Source: Streptomyces griseoluteus (GTDB taxonomy: Bacteria; Actinomycetota; Actinomycetes; Streptomycetales; Streptomycetaceae). Taken from it: a stretch of 64,000 nucleotides of DNA. The position numbers and the translations under genes were made by a program. Numbering within the stretch: position 1 is the first letter of the stretch; each line of letters starts with the position of its first letter. Under the pieces are notes generated by a model. It had not been told where the DNA came from, ran no database searches, and saw only the letters and a list, made by a program, of their open reading frames with translations. The stretch is from assembly GCA_000717735.1 (NCBI GenBank), contig JOBE01000035.1:94442-158441 (forward strand), read 5' to 3'. Of the stretch, positions 25,258 to 34,370 are shown one piece after another.

Positions 25258-27183
25258 GTGAACGTCCCTCAACCCGATCTTCTCTGGCCGGCATACGACC
25301 AGCCGGGCGACCTGAAGACGATCGAGTCCCTCGCACTCGAGGACCGCGGCCTGCCCGGTACTACGTACGACGTTCTGGCCCGGGCCGCCACCCTCTGGCC
25401 CGACCAGCCGGCTCTCACCGTGCTGCCCAGCGCGGAGCAGTGGGCGCACGGCGAGACCGTGGGCTTCGGTCAACTACGCGACCAGGTGCACCGCATCGCG
25501 AACCTGTTCCACCAGCACGGTGTCCGCCGCACCACCGCCGTGGGCCTGCTGACCCCCAACACCGGCCTGCTGCCCGCCACGCTCCTGGCCGCCCAGCTCG
25601 CGGGCATCGCCGCACCGGTCAACCCCTCCCTCGCCGCCGAGCACACCGAACGCCTGCTGGGCCTGGGCGGGGCAAGGATCCTGGTCGCGGCCGGACCCGA
25701 ACTGGACCCCGGCGCATGGCGGACGGCCCGCACCGTGGCGGCATCGCTCCGCTGCTCGGCGCTGTTCGCCCTACGTCCCCTCGGCGCGACCGATCCCGCG
25801 CCCGCCCTGGAACCCGTCGCCGGGATCGAGATCGCCTATCTGCACGTCGCGGCCGCCGCCCAGCCGCCGGGACTCCGCCCCGGGGTGGCGCCCCCGAAAG
25901 CCGGTGACCTGGCCGCGTACTTCCACACCGGCGGCACCACCGGCGCCCCCAAGCTGGCCGCGCACACCCACGCCAACGAGGTGACCGACGCCTGGATGAT
26001 CGCGGCCAACAGCCTGCTGGACTCCGATTCCGTACTCTTCGCCGGGCTGCCGCTGTTCCACGTCAACGCCCTGGTCGTCACCCTGCTGGCACCGCTGCTG
26101 CGTGGTCAGCACAGCGTGTGGGCCGGCCCCCTCGGCTACCGCGATCCGGCGCTGTTCAAGGTCATCTGGAAGATCGTCGAACACTTCCGGATCTCCACCA
26201 TGTCCGCCGTTCCGACCGTCTACGCCGGGCTCGCCCGGGTGCCGCTCGACGCGGACATCACCTCGCTGCGCTTCGCGATCGTCGGGGCGTCCCCTCTGCC
26301 GCCGGCGGTACGCGCGGCGTTCGAGGACCACACCGGCGTCCCCCTGTGCCAGGGATACGGGCTGACCGAGGCCACCTGCGGCAGCGCCCGAAGCTTCCTG
26401 CGCGGACACCAGCGCCCCGAGGCGGCGGGCCAGCGCATGCCCTACCAACAGGTGAAGACGGTACGGATCGACAGCGACGGCCAGTGGCACGACCTTCCGC
26501 AGGGTGAACCCGGCGTCCTCGCCATCAGCGGCCCCACTGTCTTCCCCGGCTACGTCGTCGGCCACGACGCCGACGGACCGCGCATGGACACCCTCGGCAC
26601 CGTGCGCGACGGCTGGCTCAACACCGGTGACCTCGCACGCGTGGACGCCGACGGCTTCGTCCACCTGCTCGGCCGTGCGAAGGACCTGATCATCCGCGGC
26701 GGCCACAACATAGACCCCGCCGTCATCGAGGACGCCCTCCTCGCCCACCCGGCCGTCACCGGCGCGAGCGCCGTCGGCCGCCCCGACCCGCACTCCGGCG
26801 AAGTCCCCGTCGCCTACGTCACCCTGGCCCCCGGCACGACCGACACCGGCCCCGCCGAACTGATCGCGTTCGCCGCACGACACGTACCCGAGCGAGCCGC
26901 GGCCCCCAAGGACGTCATCATCCTGGCGGCGCTGCCCCTGACCGACATCGGCAAGCCTTCCAAGGTACCCCTGCACCTCGATGCCACCCGGCGCGCCTTC
27001 TCCGGCGCTCTGGCCTCCATCGGCACCGCCTACGCCGACCAGCAGATCCGGTGCGACCTGGCCGACGGCCGCCCGACAGTATCCCTGCCTCCGGTCGCCG
27101 ACCCCGACCTACGCCGCCGGATCACCGCCCAGCTCGCCCCATACGGCGTGGACTGGGCGTTCAGCGACTCCGGCAGCCACTGA
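25258..27183 (+). CDS. AMP-dependent acyl-CoA synthetase/ligase
   Basis: 641 residues from GTG 25258, with AAAGG nine bases upstream; GTG 25210, overlapping the amidase stop, is an alternative start adding 16 residues. ANL-superfamily motifs: P-loop-like FHTGGTTGAPKLAAHTH, AVPTVYAGL, YGLTEATCG, NTGDLARVDADGFVHLLGRAKDLIIRGG (split Asp/Arg contacts), and the conserved catalytic Lys in GKPSKVPL. The N-terminal 120 residues and the extra C-terminal 60 residues are longer than minimal family members. Its likely role is activation of the carboxylate released by the amidase immediately upstream. Confidence 0.92.
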   Translation: MNVPQPDLLWPAYDQPGDLKTIESLALEDRGLPGTTYDVLARAATLWPDQPALTVLPSAEQWAHGETVGFGQLRDQVHRIANLFHQHGVRRTTAVGLLTPNTGLLPATLLAAQLAGIAAPVNPSLAAEHTERLLGLGGARILVAAGPELDPGAWRTARTVAASLRCSALFALRPLGATDPAPALEPVAGIEIAYLHVAAAAQPPGLRPGVAPPKAGDLAAYFHTGGTTGAPKLAAHTHANEVTDAWMIAANSLLDSDSVLFAGLPLFHVNALVVTLLAPLLRGQHSVWAGPLGYRDPALFKVIWKIVEHFRISTMSAVPTVYAGLARVPLDADITSLRFAIVGASPLPPAVRAAFEDHTGVPLCQGYGLTEATCGSARSFLRGHQRPEAAGQRMPYQQVKTVRIDSDGQWHDLPQGEPGVLAISGPTVFPGYVVGHDADGPRMDTLGTVRDGWLNTGDLARVDADGFVHLLGRAKDLIIRGGHNIDPAVIEDALLAHPAVTGASAVGRPDPHSGEVPVAYVTLAPGTTDTGPAELIAFAARHVPERAAAPKDVIILAALPLTDIGKPSKVPLHLDATRRAFSGALASIGTAYADQQIRCDLADGRPTVSLPPVADPDLRRRITAQLAPYGVDWAFSDSGSH

Positions 27184-27209
27184 GGCCGGCCCCGTCGCGG
27201 CTCCAAGGG

Positions 27210-27235
27210 TTGACGACACGATTGGTCTATGCCAA
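27210..27235 (+). promoter_or_regulatory. Promoter with a DasR (dre)-like operator
   Basis: TTGACG at 27210-27215 is a good -35 box. Just after it lies TGGTCTATGCCA (27223-27234), 10 of 12 matches to the core TGGTCTAGACCA of GntR/DasR operators in Streptomyces, with flanking TT/AA extending the dyad. Placement between -35 and -10 upstream of a secreted polysaccharide-active enzyme gene (start 27345) suits a repressor site. Confidence 0.55.
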
Positions 27236-27344
27236 CTTCTCCTCGGCACATGATCAGCCGTTCCCCACACGAGCGTTGAAGCATCAGGCTTCGCCCGCGG
27301 CACCGTGCTGCCTTTCCCCCCATCGCCTCCCCGAGAGGAACCCC

Positions 27345-28781
27345 ATGCGCAACGGAACGGACCAGCGGAGGCCGGGCATGCGCACCGCGCTCGTCGCCGC
27401 CACCGTGATCGGCCTCGGCGCCACCGCCCTCACCGCCCTCCCTGCCGCCGCCGCGGACGAGAGCATCGCCGTCCGGTACCGGCAGGGCGGCACGGGCAGC
27501 GACCAGGCCACGCCCTGGCTCACCGTGGTCAACACCGGTACGGCGAACGTCCCGTTGAGCCAGGTCAAGGTGCGCTACTACTTCAAGGCCGACCCCGGCG
27601 CCTCGTACACGTACGCCTGCGACTGGGCCGTCAGGGGCTGCACGCACCTGACCGGCACTTTCGGCACGCCGGCCAGTCCCACCGCCACGGCGGACCGGTT
27701 CCTGGAGGTGGGGTTCACGGCGGGGGCGGGCTCGCTGGCACCGGGCGCCGACACCGGGGACGTACAGCTGCGCTTCCACCGCTCCGACTGGCAGTCGCTC
27801 GACCAGTCCGACGACTACTCGTTCGGGCCCGCCCAGACCACGTACGAGAACTGGACCAAGGTCACCGCCACCATCAGCGGGGTCCAGGTCTGGGGCACCG
27901 TCCCGGGCGGCGACACGCCCACCCCGACGCCGAGCGCCCCGTCCCCCTCAGGTCCGACGACTCCCCCGGCCGGACAGGGTGTCCTCTTCGACGACTTCTC
28001 CTACACCGGTCACACCGACCCGGCGATCACCGCACACGGCTGGACCATCCGCGCCGGCGGAGGCGGCCCCGGCGTCGGCCAGGCGACCTGGGCGCCCGAG
28101 AACGTGACCTTCGCCAAAGAGGGCGCGAACTCCGTCATGACGCTGCGCACGTCAACCGCGGGTAGCGGCGCGTCGACCCGCCAGACCGAAGTGCACACCG
28201 ACGCACGGAAGTTCAAGAACGGCACGTACGCCGCCCGCGTGCGCTTCGCGGACACCCCGACCAGCGGTCCTGACGGCGACCACCTGGTCCAGAGCTTCTT
28301 CACCATCAACGACCTCACCGCACCGATGGCCGACGACTACGCCGAGTACGACTTCGAGTACCTCCCCAACGGCGGCTGGGGCGAGACGGCGAACGTGCTC
28401 TACACCACCTCGTGGGAGACCTTCCGGCCCGACCCCTGGGAGGCCGTCAACCAGCACACGGAAGCCCGCACGAGCCACGCCGGCTGGCACGACCTCGTCC
28501 TGACCATCGACGACACAACGCTCGTCTACTACCTCGACGGCCAGGAGTTCGCCCGGCACGACGCCCGCTACCTGCCGGAACGGCCCATGTCGATCCACTT
28601 CAACCAGTGGCTGATCGACCTCGCCGGCCAGACCTCCACAGTGCCCCGCGCATACGAGGAGCAGGTCGACTACGTCCTCCACGTGAAGGACCAGGTCCTC
28701 AGCCCCGCCCAAGTGGCGGCGAAGGTCGCCGCGTACCGCTCGACCGGAACGGCCTTCGAGGACTCCGTTCCCGCCTCCTGA
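27345..28781 (+). CDS. Secreted GH16-type glycoside hydrolase with N-terminal CBM3-like module
   Basis: 478 residues from ATG 27345 with GAGAGGAAC upstream. Signal peptide to about residue 37 (ALPAAAADE). Residues 38-180 form a beta-rich carbohydrate-binding module resembling CBM3 (VRYRQGGTGSDQATPWL, VRYYFKADPGASYTYACDW). A Pro/Thr/Ser linker spans about 185-205. Then comes a concanavalin-type domain with GH16-like active-site motif EYDFE (Glu-x-Asp-x-Glu) in DDYAEYDFEYLP and conserved WHDLVLTIDDTTLVYYLDG. Acts outside the cell on a beta-glucan, galactan or related plant/microbial polysaccharide. The dre-like box upstream suggests control by amino-sugar or chitin/cellulose status. Confidence 0.88.
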   Translation: MRNGTDQRRPGMRTALVAATVIGLGATALTALPAAAADESIAVRYRQGGTGSDQATPWLTVVNTGTANVPLSQVKVRYYFKADPGASYTYACDWAVRGCTHLTGTFGTPASPTATADRFLEVGFTAGAGSLAPGADTGDVQLRFHRSDWQSLDQSDDYSFGPAQTTYENWTKVTATISGVQVWGTVPGGDTPTPTPSAPSPSGPTTPPAGQGVLFDDFSYTGHTDPAITAHGWTIRAGGGGPGVGQATWAPENVTFAKEGANSVMTLRTSTAGSGASTRQTEVHTDARKFKNGTYAARVRFADTPTSGPDGDHLVQSFFTINDLTAPMADDYAEYDFEYLPNGGWGETANVLYTTSWETFRPDPWEAVNQHTEARTSHAGWHDLVLTIDDTTLVYYLDGQEFARHDARYLPERPMSIHFNQWLIDLAGQTSTVPRAYEEQVDYVLHVKDQVLSPAQVAAKVAAYRSTGTAFEDSVPAS

Positions 28782-28840
28782 ACGAACCGGCCCGGGGCCG
28801 GGCTGTGGCGGTGCGATCGTCCGCTCACACACGGCCGAGG

Positions 28841-29671
28841 TCACGTTCCTTGGTCTCGGGGAGCGCGATGGACCAGGGAGAGCAGGGCCATCGCGCTCAT
28901 GGACCAGCCGCCCACCGACGGACGGTAGCCGTCGCCCAGCGCGGTGACGACGGGCGGCGCGGCCGCACCGCCCAGGACGCCGCCGAGGTTGTAGGAGAAG
29001 CCGGCGCCGGAACAGCGCACACGGGTGGAGAACAGCTCGGGCAGACACGCACCGGACGGGCCGTAGATGATGCCCATGCAGAGCAGGGCGCCGCTCAGCG
29101 CGACGGCGATCAGGAGGTAGTTGCCGGTGTCGAGGAGCGGAAAGAGCACCGCTCCCCACACCGCCCCGAACGCGGCACCGGCGGTGATCAGCTTGCGGCG
29201 GCCGACGCGGTCGGACCAGCGGGGGACGGGGAAGGTCGAGATTCCGAGGACTGCCACGGCGACCAGGGCGAGGGCGAGCATGTGGTTCTTCGGGATGCCG
29301 AGCGTCTTGGTGGTGTAGGTCATGCAGTACGTGGCGGCCGTGTAGACCGTCACGTACACGACGGTGATCACGCCCGCGCCGAGCAGCACCTCCTTCGGGT
29401 GCCTGCGGAACGCCTCCACAAGCGGGGCTTTGGCGGTCTCGCGCCGTTCGGTGACCTTCGTGAAGGCGGGGGACTCGGCGATCTTCAGCCGGATGACCAG
29501 GCCGACGGCGACCAGGACGAAGGAGAGCAGGAAGGGGATGCGCCAGCCCCAACTCTGGAACGCCCCGTCGTCGAGGACGGTGGACATGGCCAGGAAGATG
29601 ATGATGGTGGCGGCGAAGTATCCGACGGGCGACCCCATCTGGGGTGCCGCCGCGTACAGGCCGCGTTTCTT
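28841..29671 (-). pseudogene. 3' remnant of an MFS (MHS/ShiA-type) transporter
   Basis: The frame encodes about the last 277 residues of a metabolite:H+ symporter (RGLYAAAPQMGSPVGYF, WRIPFLLS, SDRVGRRKL, YLPELF-like CLPELFSTRVR). The usual first ~170 residues are missing. Homology begins immediately after the stop codon of the LuxR remnant at 29672-29674, so the two were joined by one deletion. The internal M at 29638 does not start a complete protein. Confidence 0.85.
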
Positions 29672-30656
29672 CTAGGCCTCCCGCAGGATGTCGACCTTGG
29701 GGTTCAGGTGCTCCAGCGCCGCCTCCCGGCCTGCGAACGACCGGCTGACGAGCCGTGTCCAGAGGCTGTCGCTCCTGTCGAGCCGCGGCGCGATAGGGGT
29801 GCGGATGCGCTCGAGTTCTGTGCGGTAGAAGGGGTCGCCCGAGTTGTGCGCGGGAGTGGACGCCGTACCCAGGGCGTCCAGTGCCAGCTCGGGTTCCGCA
29901 GTGGCCATGGATTCGGCCACGGGCAGCAGGAACCCGAGCGCGTCGTCATGGCGGAGTGTCACGGCCAGCGACCAGCCGCCGCGCAGGGAGGCTTCAGCGA
30001 GCAACCGGGGGGCGTCCGTCAGCGTGGCGACGCGGGGCGCGATGTCTCCGACCCACTGCGGGTAGCCGGCGTACATGGCGGCGGCAGCGGCCGTGAGCAG
30101 GCGCCCGGCGCGCTGATCGGAGTCCGGAGTGAGTTCCGCGGCACGTTCCAGCGCTGTGGCCGCGGCCGCGTATCCGCCGCGGCGCCGGGAGCGTTCGGCG
30201 CTCTCCTCCAGGGCGTCGGCGACCGCTTCGTCCGGTCCGAGTGCGGCGGCGAGGTGCCGGGCCCGACGGTCGGGTTCGTGTGCGAGCGCCGCGGCGAGTG
30301 CCAGGTGGGCCTCGCGACGGTCGGCGAAGGTGGCGGTCTGGTAGATCGCGACGCGGACCAGCGGATGGCGCAGGAGTATGTCGCCGCTCTCGACCCGTAC
30401 CAGACCCGCCTGTTCGGCCGGCGCCGCCACACCTCCGGCCTGTCCAGGCCCGCGGGGCTGCGTGCACGACGTCGGAGAGCCGGTCGGTGCCTGCGGCTGC
30501 CGCCAGGAGCAGCGCACGCCGGGTGTGCTCCGGAAGGTCGGGCAGGTCGGCGGCGAACAGGCGCTCGAGCCGCGCGGTGAGCGGGAGTGAGTCGATCGGG
30601 TCGGAAACAGGGTTCCCCGGTTCCTTGGCGCAGGCCAACTCGCAGGCATCAGCCTT
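29672..30656 (-). pseudogene. Remnant of a LuxR-family (LAL/ATPase) regulator
   Basis: Only the central helical-repeat region of a large LuxR-family regulator survives (GNP-type motif near 30620, TARLERLFAADLPDLPEHTRRALLLAAAAGT, HPLVRVAIYQTA, AAALGPDEAVADALEESAERSRRRGG). The Walker ATPase part is absent on the 5' side, and the C-terminal HTH on the 3' side. A frame change at about 30430-30450 separates the first ~65 codons from the rest. Its 3' end is a TAG at 29672 directly against the MFS remnant. Non-functional. Confidence 0.82.
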
Positions 30657-30890
30657 GCCCGCCTGAGCTTTGCGGCGGCAATGTCTATATCGTCCGAGCC
30701 GGGAGTCCCCATAGCAGCCCCATCCAGGCAACGCCCAGAACTGACGCATCATCACCAAAGTCAGCATCAGCACCGGCAGGAGGCGCTTCCAGCCGCCGCG
30801 CAACGCCAAGATCATCTATCTCCACAACACCACCTGATCTGCGAAGACACAAGCCAAAGACCCTTCCGTTAGAGTCACAAGGAGACACCC
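30657..30890. other. Unassigned spacer before dhaK
   Basis: AT-richer than its neighbours, without a supported gene. The last 15 bases hold CAAGGAG, the ribosome site of the DhaK gene. A minus-strand frame through 30815 is hydrophobic but is fused to the LuxR remnant and has no start site. No transposase end was recognised. Confidence 0.5.
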
Positions 30891-31883
30891 ATGAGGATGC
30901 TCATCAACGTTCCCGAGACCGTCGTCGCCGACGCCCTGCGGGGGATGGCCGCCGCTCATCCCGAGCTCACCGTGGATGTGGAGCGGCGGGTCGTGGTGCG
31001 GCGGGACGCTCCCGTGGCGGGGAAGGTGGCGCTGGTCTCCGGCGGTGGGTCCGGGCACGAGCCCTTGCACGGGGGGTTCGTGGGACCCGGGATGCTGGCG
31101 GCCGCGTGTCCCGGTGAGGTGTTCACGTCGCCCGTGCCCGATCAGATGGTGCGGGCCGCCGCTGCCGTCGACAGTGGCGCCGGGGTGTTGTTCGTCGTCA
31201 AGAACTACACCGGTGACGTGCTGAACTTCGAGATGGCCGCGGAGCTGGCGGAGGACGAGGGCATCCAGGTCGCCAAGGTCCTCGTCGACGACGACGTCGC
31301 GGTCACGGACAGTCTGTACACGGCGGGCCGGCGCGGGACCGGCGGCACGCTCTTCGTGGAGAAGATCGCGGGCGCCGCCGCCGAGGAGGGCGCGCCTCTT
31401 GAGCGGGTGGAGTCGATCGCCCGCCGGGTCAACGAGCGCTGCCGGTCCTTCGGCGTGGCCCTGAGCGCCTGCACCACCCCCGCGAAGGGCAGCCCCACGT
31501 TCGATCTCCCCCCGGGTGAGCTGGAGTTGGGCATCGGCATTCATGGCGAGCCGGGGCGTGAGCGGCGGCCGATGATGACCTCGGGGGAGATCGCGGACTT
31601 CGCCGTCGACGCCGTCGTCGAGGACCTCCGCCCCTCCGGGCCGGTGATCGCCCTGGTGAACGGGATGGGCGCGACCCCGCTCCTGGAGCTGTACGGCTTC
31701 AACGCCGAGGTGCAGCGCGTACTCGGCGAGCGGCGGGTGCCGGTGGCCCGTACGCTCGTCGGGAACTACGTGACCTCGCTCGACATGGCGGGCTGCTCGG
31801 TGACCCTGTGCGAGGTGGACGAGGAACTCCTTCGCCTGTGGGACGCGCCCGTGGAGACGCCCGCGCTCCGCTGGGGCCGGTGA
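30891..31883 (+). CDS. dhaK: Dihydroxyacetone kinase subunit DhaK
   Basis: 330 residues, preceded by AAGGAG. Binds dihydroxyacetone covalently through a histidine; His218 lies in GIGIHGEPG, at the same position as in the E. coli enzyme. Other signature parts: GGGSGHEPLHGGFVG and GVLFVVKNYTGDVLNFEMA at the start of the fold, and GMGATPLLELY. Together with the DhaL and DhaM genes downstream it forms a PTS-dependent kinase making dihydroxyacetone phosphate. The first residues (MRMLINVPETVV) match the family's start, supporting the ATG chosen. Confidence 0.96.
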   Translation: MRMLINVPETVVADALRGMAAAHPELTVDVERRVVVRRDAPVAGKVALVSGGGSGHEPLHGGFVGPGMLAAACPGEVFTSPVPDQMVRAAAAVDSGAGVLFVVKNYTGDVLNFEMAAELAEDEGIQVAKVLVDDDVAVTDSLYTAGRRGTGGTLFVEKIAGAAAEEGAPLERVESIARRVNERCRSFGVALSACTTPAKGSPTFDLPPGELELGIGIHGEPGRERRPMMTSGEIADFAVDAVVEDLRPSGPVIALVNGMGATPLLELYGFNAEVQRVLGERRVPVARTLVGNYVTSLDMAGCSVTLCEVDEELLRLWDAPVETPALRWGR

Positions 31884-31909
31884 GCCGGGGCATGGGAGAG
31901 GGGACGGGC

Positions 31910-32530
31910 ATGACGGAGACCTTCGGGGTGGACTTCCTGGTGCGGTGGCTGGCCGCGGTGGCCGAGGCCGTCGACCGTGAGGCGGACCGGCTCACCGAGC
32001 TGGACTCGGCCATCGGGGACGCCGACCACGGCGCCAATCTGAAGCGGGGGTTCGCCGCCGTCACCACGATCCTGGCCGAGGAACCGCCCGCGACGCCCGG
32101 CGCGGTGCTCACCGCCGCCGGGCGGCAGCTGATCTCCACCGTGGGCGGCGCGTCGGGACCGTTGTACGGGACGCTGCTGCGCCGTACCGGCAAGACGCTC
32201 GGTGACGGGGACCGGGTCACCCGGGAGCAGTTGGCGGAGGCGCTCGGTTCCGGTGTCGCCGCCGTGTCGCAGCTGGGAGGTGCCCAGGTGGGCGACAAGA
32301 CGATGCTGGACGCGCTCGTTCCTGCCGTGGAGGGGCTGCGGGCGTCGTTCGGGGCGGCCCGCGCCGCCGCCGAGGAGGGCGCGCTCGCGACCGTACCCCT
32401 GCGGGCCCGCAAGGGCAGGGCCAGCTATCTGGGCGAGCGGTCGGTGGGGCACCAGGATCCGGGGGCGACCTCCTCGGCGCTGCTGTTCGCCGCGCTCGAC
32501 GACGTCGCCCGTACGGAGGGGGCGTCGTGA
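31910..32530 (+). CDS. dhaL: Dihydroxyacetone kinase ADP-binding subunit DhaL
   Basis: 206 residues from ATG 31910 with GAGAGGGG upstream; a start at 31892 or GTG 31880 would add residues with no family match. Holds tightly bound ADP as the phosphoryl relay from DhaM to DhaK. The Mg/ADP site Asp residues lie in LDSAIGDADHGANLKRG, and GGASGPLYGTLL and QLGGAQVGDKTMLDAL are further family motifs. Co-transcribed with dhaK (26-bp gap) and overlapping dhaM (GTGA). Confidence 0.95.
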   Translation: MTETFGVDFLVRWLAAVAEAVDREADRLTELDSAIGDADHGANLKRGFAAVTTILAEEPPATPGAVLTAAGRQLISTVGGASGPLYGTLLRRTGKTLGDGDRVTREQLAEALGSGVAAVSQLGGAQVGDKTMLDALVPAVEGLRASFGAARAAAEEGALATVPLRARKGRASYLGERSVGHQDPGATSSALLFAALDDVARTEGAS

Positions 32531-32937
32531 GTGCCGGGACCCGCGTCGGCATCGTGCTCGTCTCGCACAGTGCCGCCGTCGCGGTCGCCGTGGCCGAGCT
32601 GGCCCGGGGACTCGCCGGCGGCGGTGACCTGGCGCCGGTCCTCCCGGCCGGCGGGACCCCGGACGGTGGTCTGGGGACGAGTTCCGAGCTGATCCGCTCC
32701 GCGGCCGAGGCCGCGGAGCGGGGCGCCGGTGTGGCGATCCTGGTCGATCTGGGGAGCGCGGTGCTCACCGTGAAGGCGCTGCTCGCCGAGGGCGACGAGC
32801 TGCCCGGGAACTCCCGTCTGGTGGACGCGCCGTTCGTCGAGGGCGCGGTCGCCGCGCTGGTCACGGCGAGCGCCGGCGGCGACCTCGACGCCGTGGCGGC
32901 GGCGGCCTCGGAGGCGTACGCCTACCGTAAGGACTGA
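32527..32937 (+). CDS. dhaM: PTS-type phosphocarrier DhaM (EIIA domain)
   Basis: 136 residues from GTG 32527, coupled to dhaL. A mannose-type EIIA domain: phospho-accepting His in IVLVSHSAAVAVAVAEL, then GTSSELIRSAAEAAE and VDLGSAVLTVKALL. It passes phosphate from HPr to the ADP of DhaL. Only the EIIA part is present, as in most Gram-positive systems, without the HPr and EI-like extensions of the E. coli protein. General PTS proteins must come from elsewhere in the genome. Confidence 0.93.
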   Translation: MSAGTRVGIVLVSHSAAVAVAVAELARGLAGGGDLAPVLPAGGTPDGGLGTSSELIRSAAEAAERGAGVAILVDLGSAVLTVKALLAEGDELPGNSRLVDAPFVEGAVAALVTASAGGDLDAVAAAASEAYAYRKD

Positions 32938-33005
32938 CTGCGGGGAGTGAGCGAGAGGCCGCACCGGGTGGCGACCGTGTTGTGATGTACCTGGTCAACG
33001 CACTA

Positions 33006-33192
33006 AGGTCGCAGGGCCTTGGTGTACGGGAAACCGGTGCAGTACCGGTGCGGCCCTCGCCACTGTGATCGGGATGTCCGGCTCCACCCCCGCGGGAAGC
33101 ACCCTCGGGGAAGCCACTGGACCGCGACGGGAGACCGTCGGGGTGTGGGAAGGCGGAGTCGGACGTATGACCGTCAGCCAGGAGACCGGCCA
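33006..33192 (+). promoter_or_regulatory. Cobalamin riboswitch
   Basis: Characteristic B12 elements in order: GGGAAACCGGTGCAGTACCGG (5' arm), the CTCGCCACTGTGATC core (B12-box context), the GGGGAAGCCACTGG element with the GCCACTGG loop, GGGAAGGCGGAG and, at the 3' end, GTCAGCCAGGAGACCGGCC, which matches the conserved GAGCCAGGAGACC close. It precedes the cobalt transporter genes by about 45 bases with a GAGAGGG site for cbiM between. It should reduce expression when cobalamin is plentiful. Confidence 0.93.
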
Positions 33193-33237
33193 AGGTGCGT
33201 TGTCCATCCACGAGGTGCTGGAGAGGGTCTCCCAACC

Positions 33238-33933
33238 ATGCATATAGCCGAGGGGTATCTGCCCCCTGTGCACGCGGCCGCCTGGGGCGTCGCGTCCGCG
33301 CCGTTCATCGTCCACGGGGTCCGCGCGCTGACCCGCGAGGTACGGTCCAATCCCGAGTCCACCCTTCTGCTCGGCGCTTCCGGCGCCTTCACCTTCGTCC
33401 TGTCGGCGCTCAAGCTGCCGTCGGTGACGGGTAGTTGCTCGCATCCGACCGGTACGGGTCTGGGTGCGATCCTGTTCCGGCCGCCGATCATGGCGGTCCT
33501 CGGGACGATCACCCTGCTGTTCCAGGCCCTGCTGCTCGCCCACGGCGGGCTGACCACCCTCGGCGCGAACGCCTTCTCGATGGCGATCGTCGGCCCCTGG
33601 GCGGGGTACGGGACGTATCTGCTGCTGCGCAGGACCGGCGCGCCGCTGATGGTCGCCGTCTTCTTCGGCGCGTTCGTCGCCGACCTGTCCACGTACTGCG
33701 TGACCAGCGTGCAGCTCGCGCTCGCCTTCCCGGACCCGGCCAGCGGTGTGCTCGGGGCGCTCGCCAAGTTCGGCGGGATCTTCGCCGTGACGCAGCTCCC
33801 GCTCGCCGTGAGCGAGGGCCTGCTCACCGTGCTCGTGATGCGGCTGCTCACCCAGTCCAGCAAGGGAGATCTGATCCGGCTCGGTGTCCTCGGCGGACGC
33901 ACGGCGGAGCGACGCGAGGGGGCGACCGCGTGA
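33238..33933 (+). CDS. cbiM: Cobalt ECF transporter substrate-binding membrane protein CbiM
   Basis: 231 residues starting MHIAEGYLP, the diagnostic N-terminus whose second-residue His coordinates the metal; the start is therefore certain and is preceded by GAGAGGG. Several transmembrane spans follow, with [11 protein letters not shown] and the small-residue loop [11 protein letters not shown]. It is the S-component that recognises Co2+. Controlled by the riboswitch just upstream. Confidence 0.96.
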   Translation: MHIAEGYLPPVHAAAWGVASAPFIVHGVRALTREVRSNPESTLLLGASGAFTFVLSALKLPSVTGSCSHPTGTGLGAILFRPPIMAVLGTITLLFQALLLAHGGLTTLGANAFSMAIVGPWAGYGTYLLLRRTGAPLMVAVFFGAFVADLSTYCVTSVQLALAFPDPASGVLGALAKFGGIFAVTQLPLAVSEGLLTVLVMRLLTQSSKGDLIRLGVLGGRTAERREGATA

Positions 33934-34364
33934 TGAGCCGGAACACGAAGATCAACGCCCTGTTGCTGCTCGTCGTCGCGGCGCTCGCGGTACTGCCGCT
34001 CGCGCTCGGGCTCGGGGACCACAAGGAGGAGCCGTTCACCGGGGCGGACGGGGAGGCGGAGACCGCGATCACGGAACTCCACCCGGACTACGAGCCGTGG
34101 TTCAGCCCCCTGTACGAGCCGCCGTCGGGGGAGATCGAGTCGGGGCTGTTCTCCCTCCAGGCCGCGCTGGGCGCCGGCGTCCTGGCGTACTACTTCGGGC
34201 TGCGGCGGGGCCGCAGGCAGGGAGCGGCCCTGGCTAAGGCGGCCGAGGGGAAGGCCGTCGGGGCGAAGACGGCCGAGGTGGCCGAGACGAAGGCCTCGCC
34301 GGACGGGGGCGGTACGGGCTCGGGCGGTACGGGCTCCGTGACCGTCGACGAGCCGGGCGCGTAG
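33933..34364 (+). CDS. cbiN: Cobalt transport accessory protein CbiN
   Basis: 143 residues. The start overlaps the CbiM stop (GTG 33930 or ATG 33933 in the same frame). Two membrane spans (INALLLLVVAALAVLPLALGL and SLQAALGAGVLAYYFGL) flank an extracytoplasmic loop with FTGADGEAETAITE and PDYEPW, typical of CbiN. It activates CbiM. An unusually long Ala/Lys/Gly-rich C-terminal tail of about 45 residues extends into the cytoplasm, of unknown use. Confidence 0.92.
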   Translation: MSRNTKINALLLLVVAALAVLPLALGLGDHKEEPFTGADGEAETAITELHPDYEPWFSPLYEPPSGEIESGLFSLQAALGAGVLAYYFGLRRGRRQGAALAKAAEGKAVGAKTAEVAETKASPDGGGTGSGGTGSVTVDEPGA

Positions 34365-34370
34365 TCGCCG

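Noticed and set aside
30657..30815. Possible insertion-sequence end upstream of dhaK
   Set aside because: No transposase motif or terminal inverted repeat could be matched.
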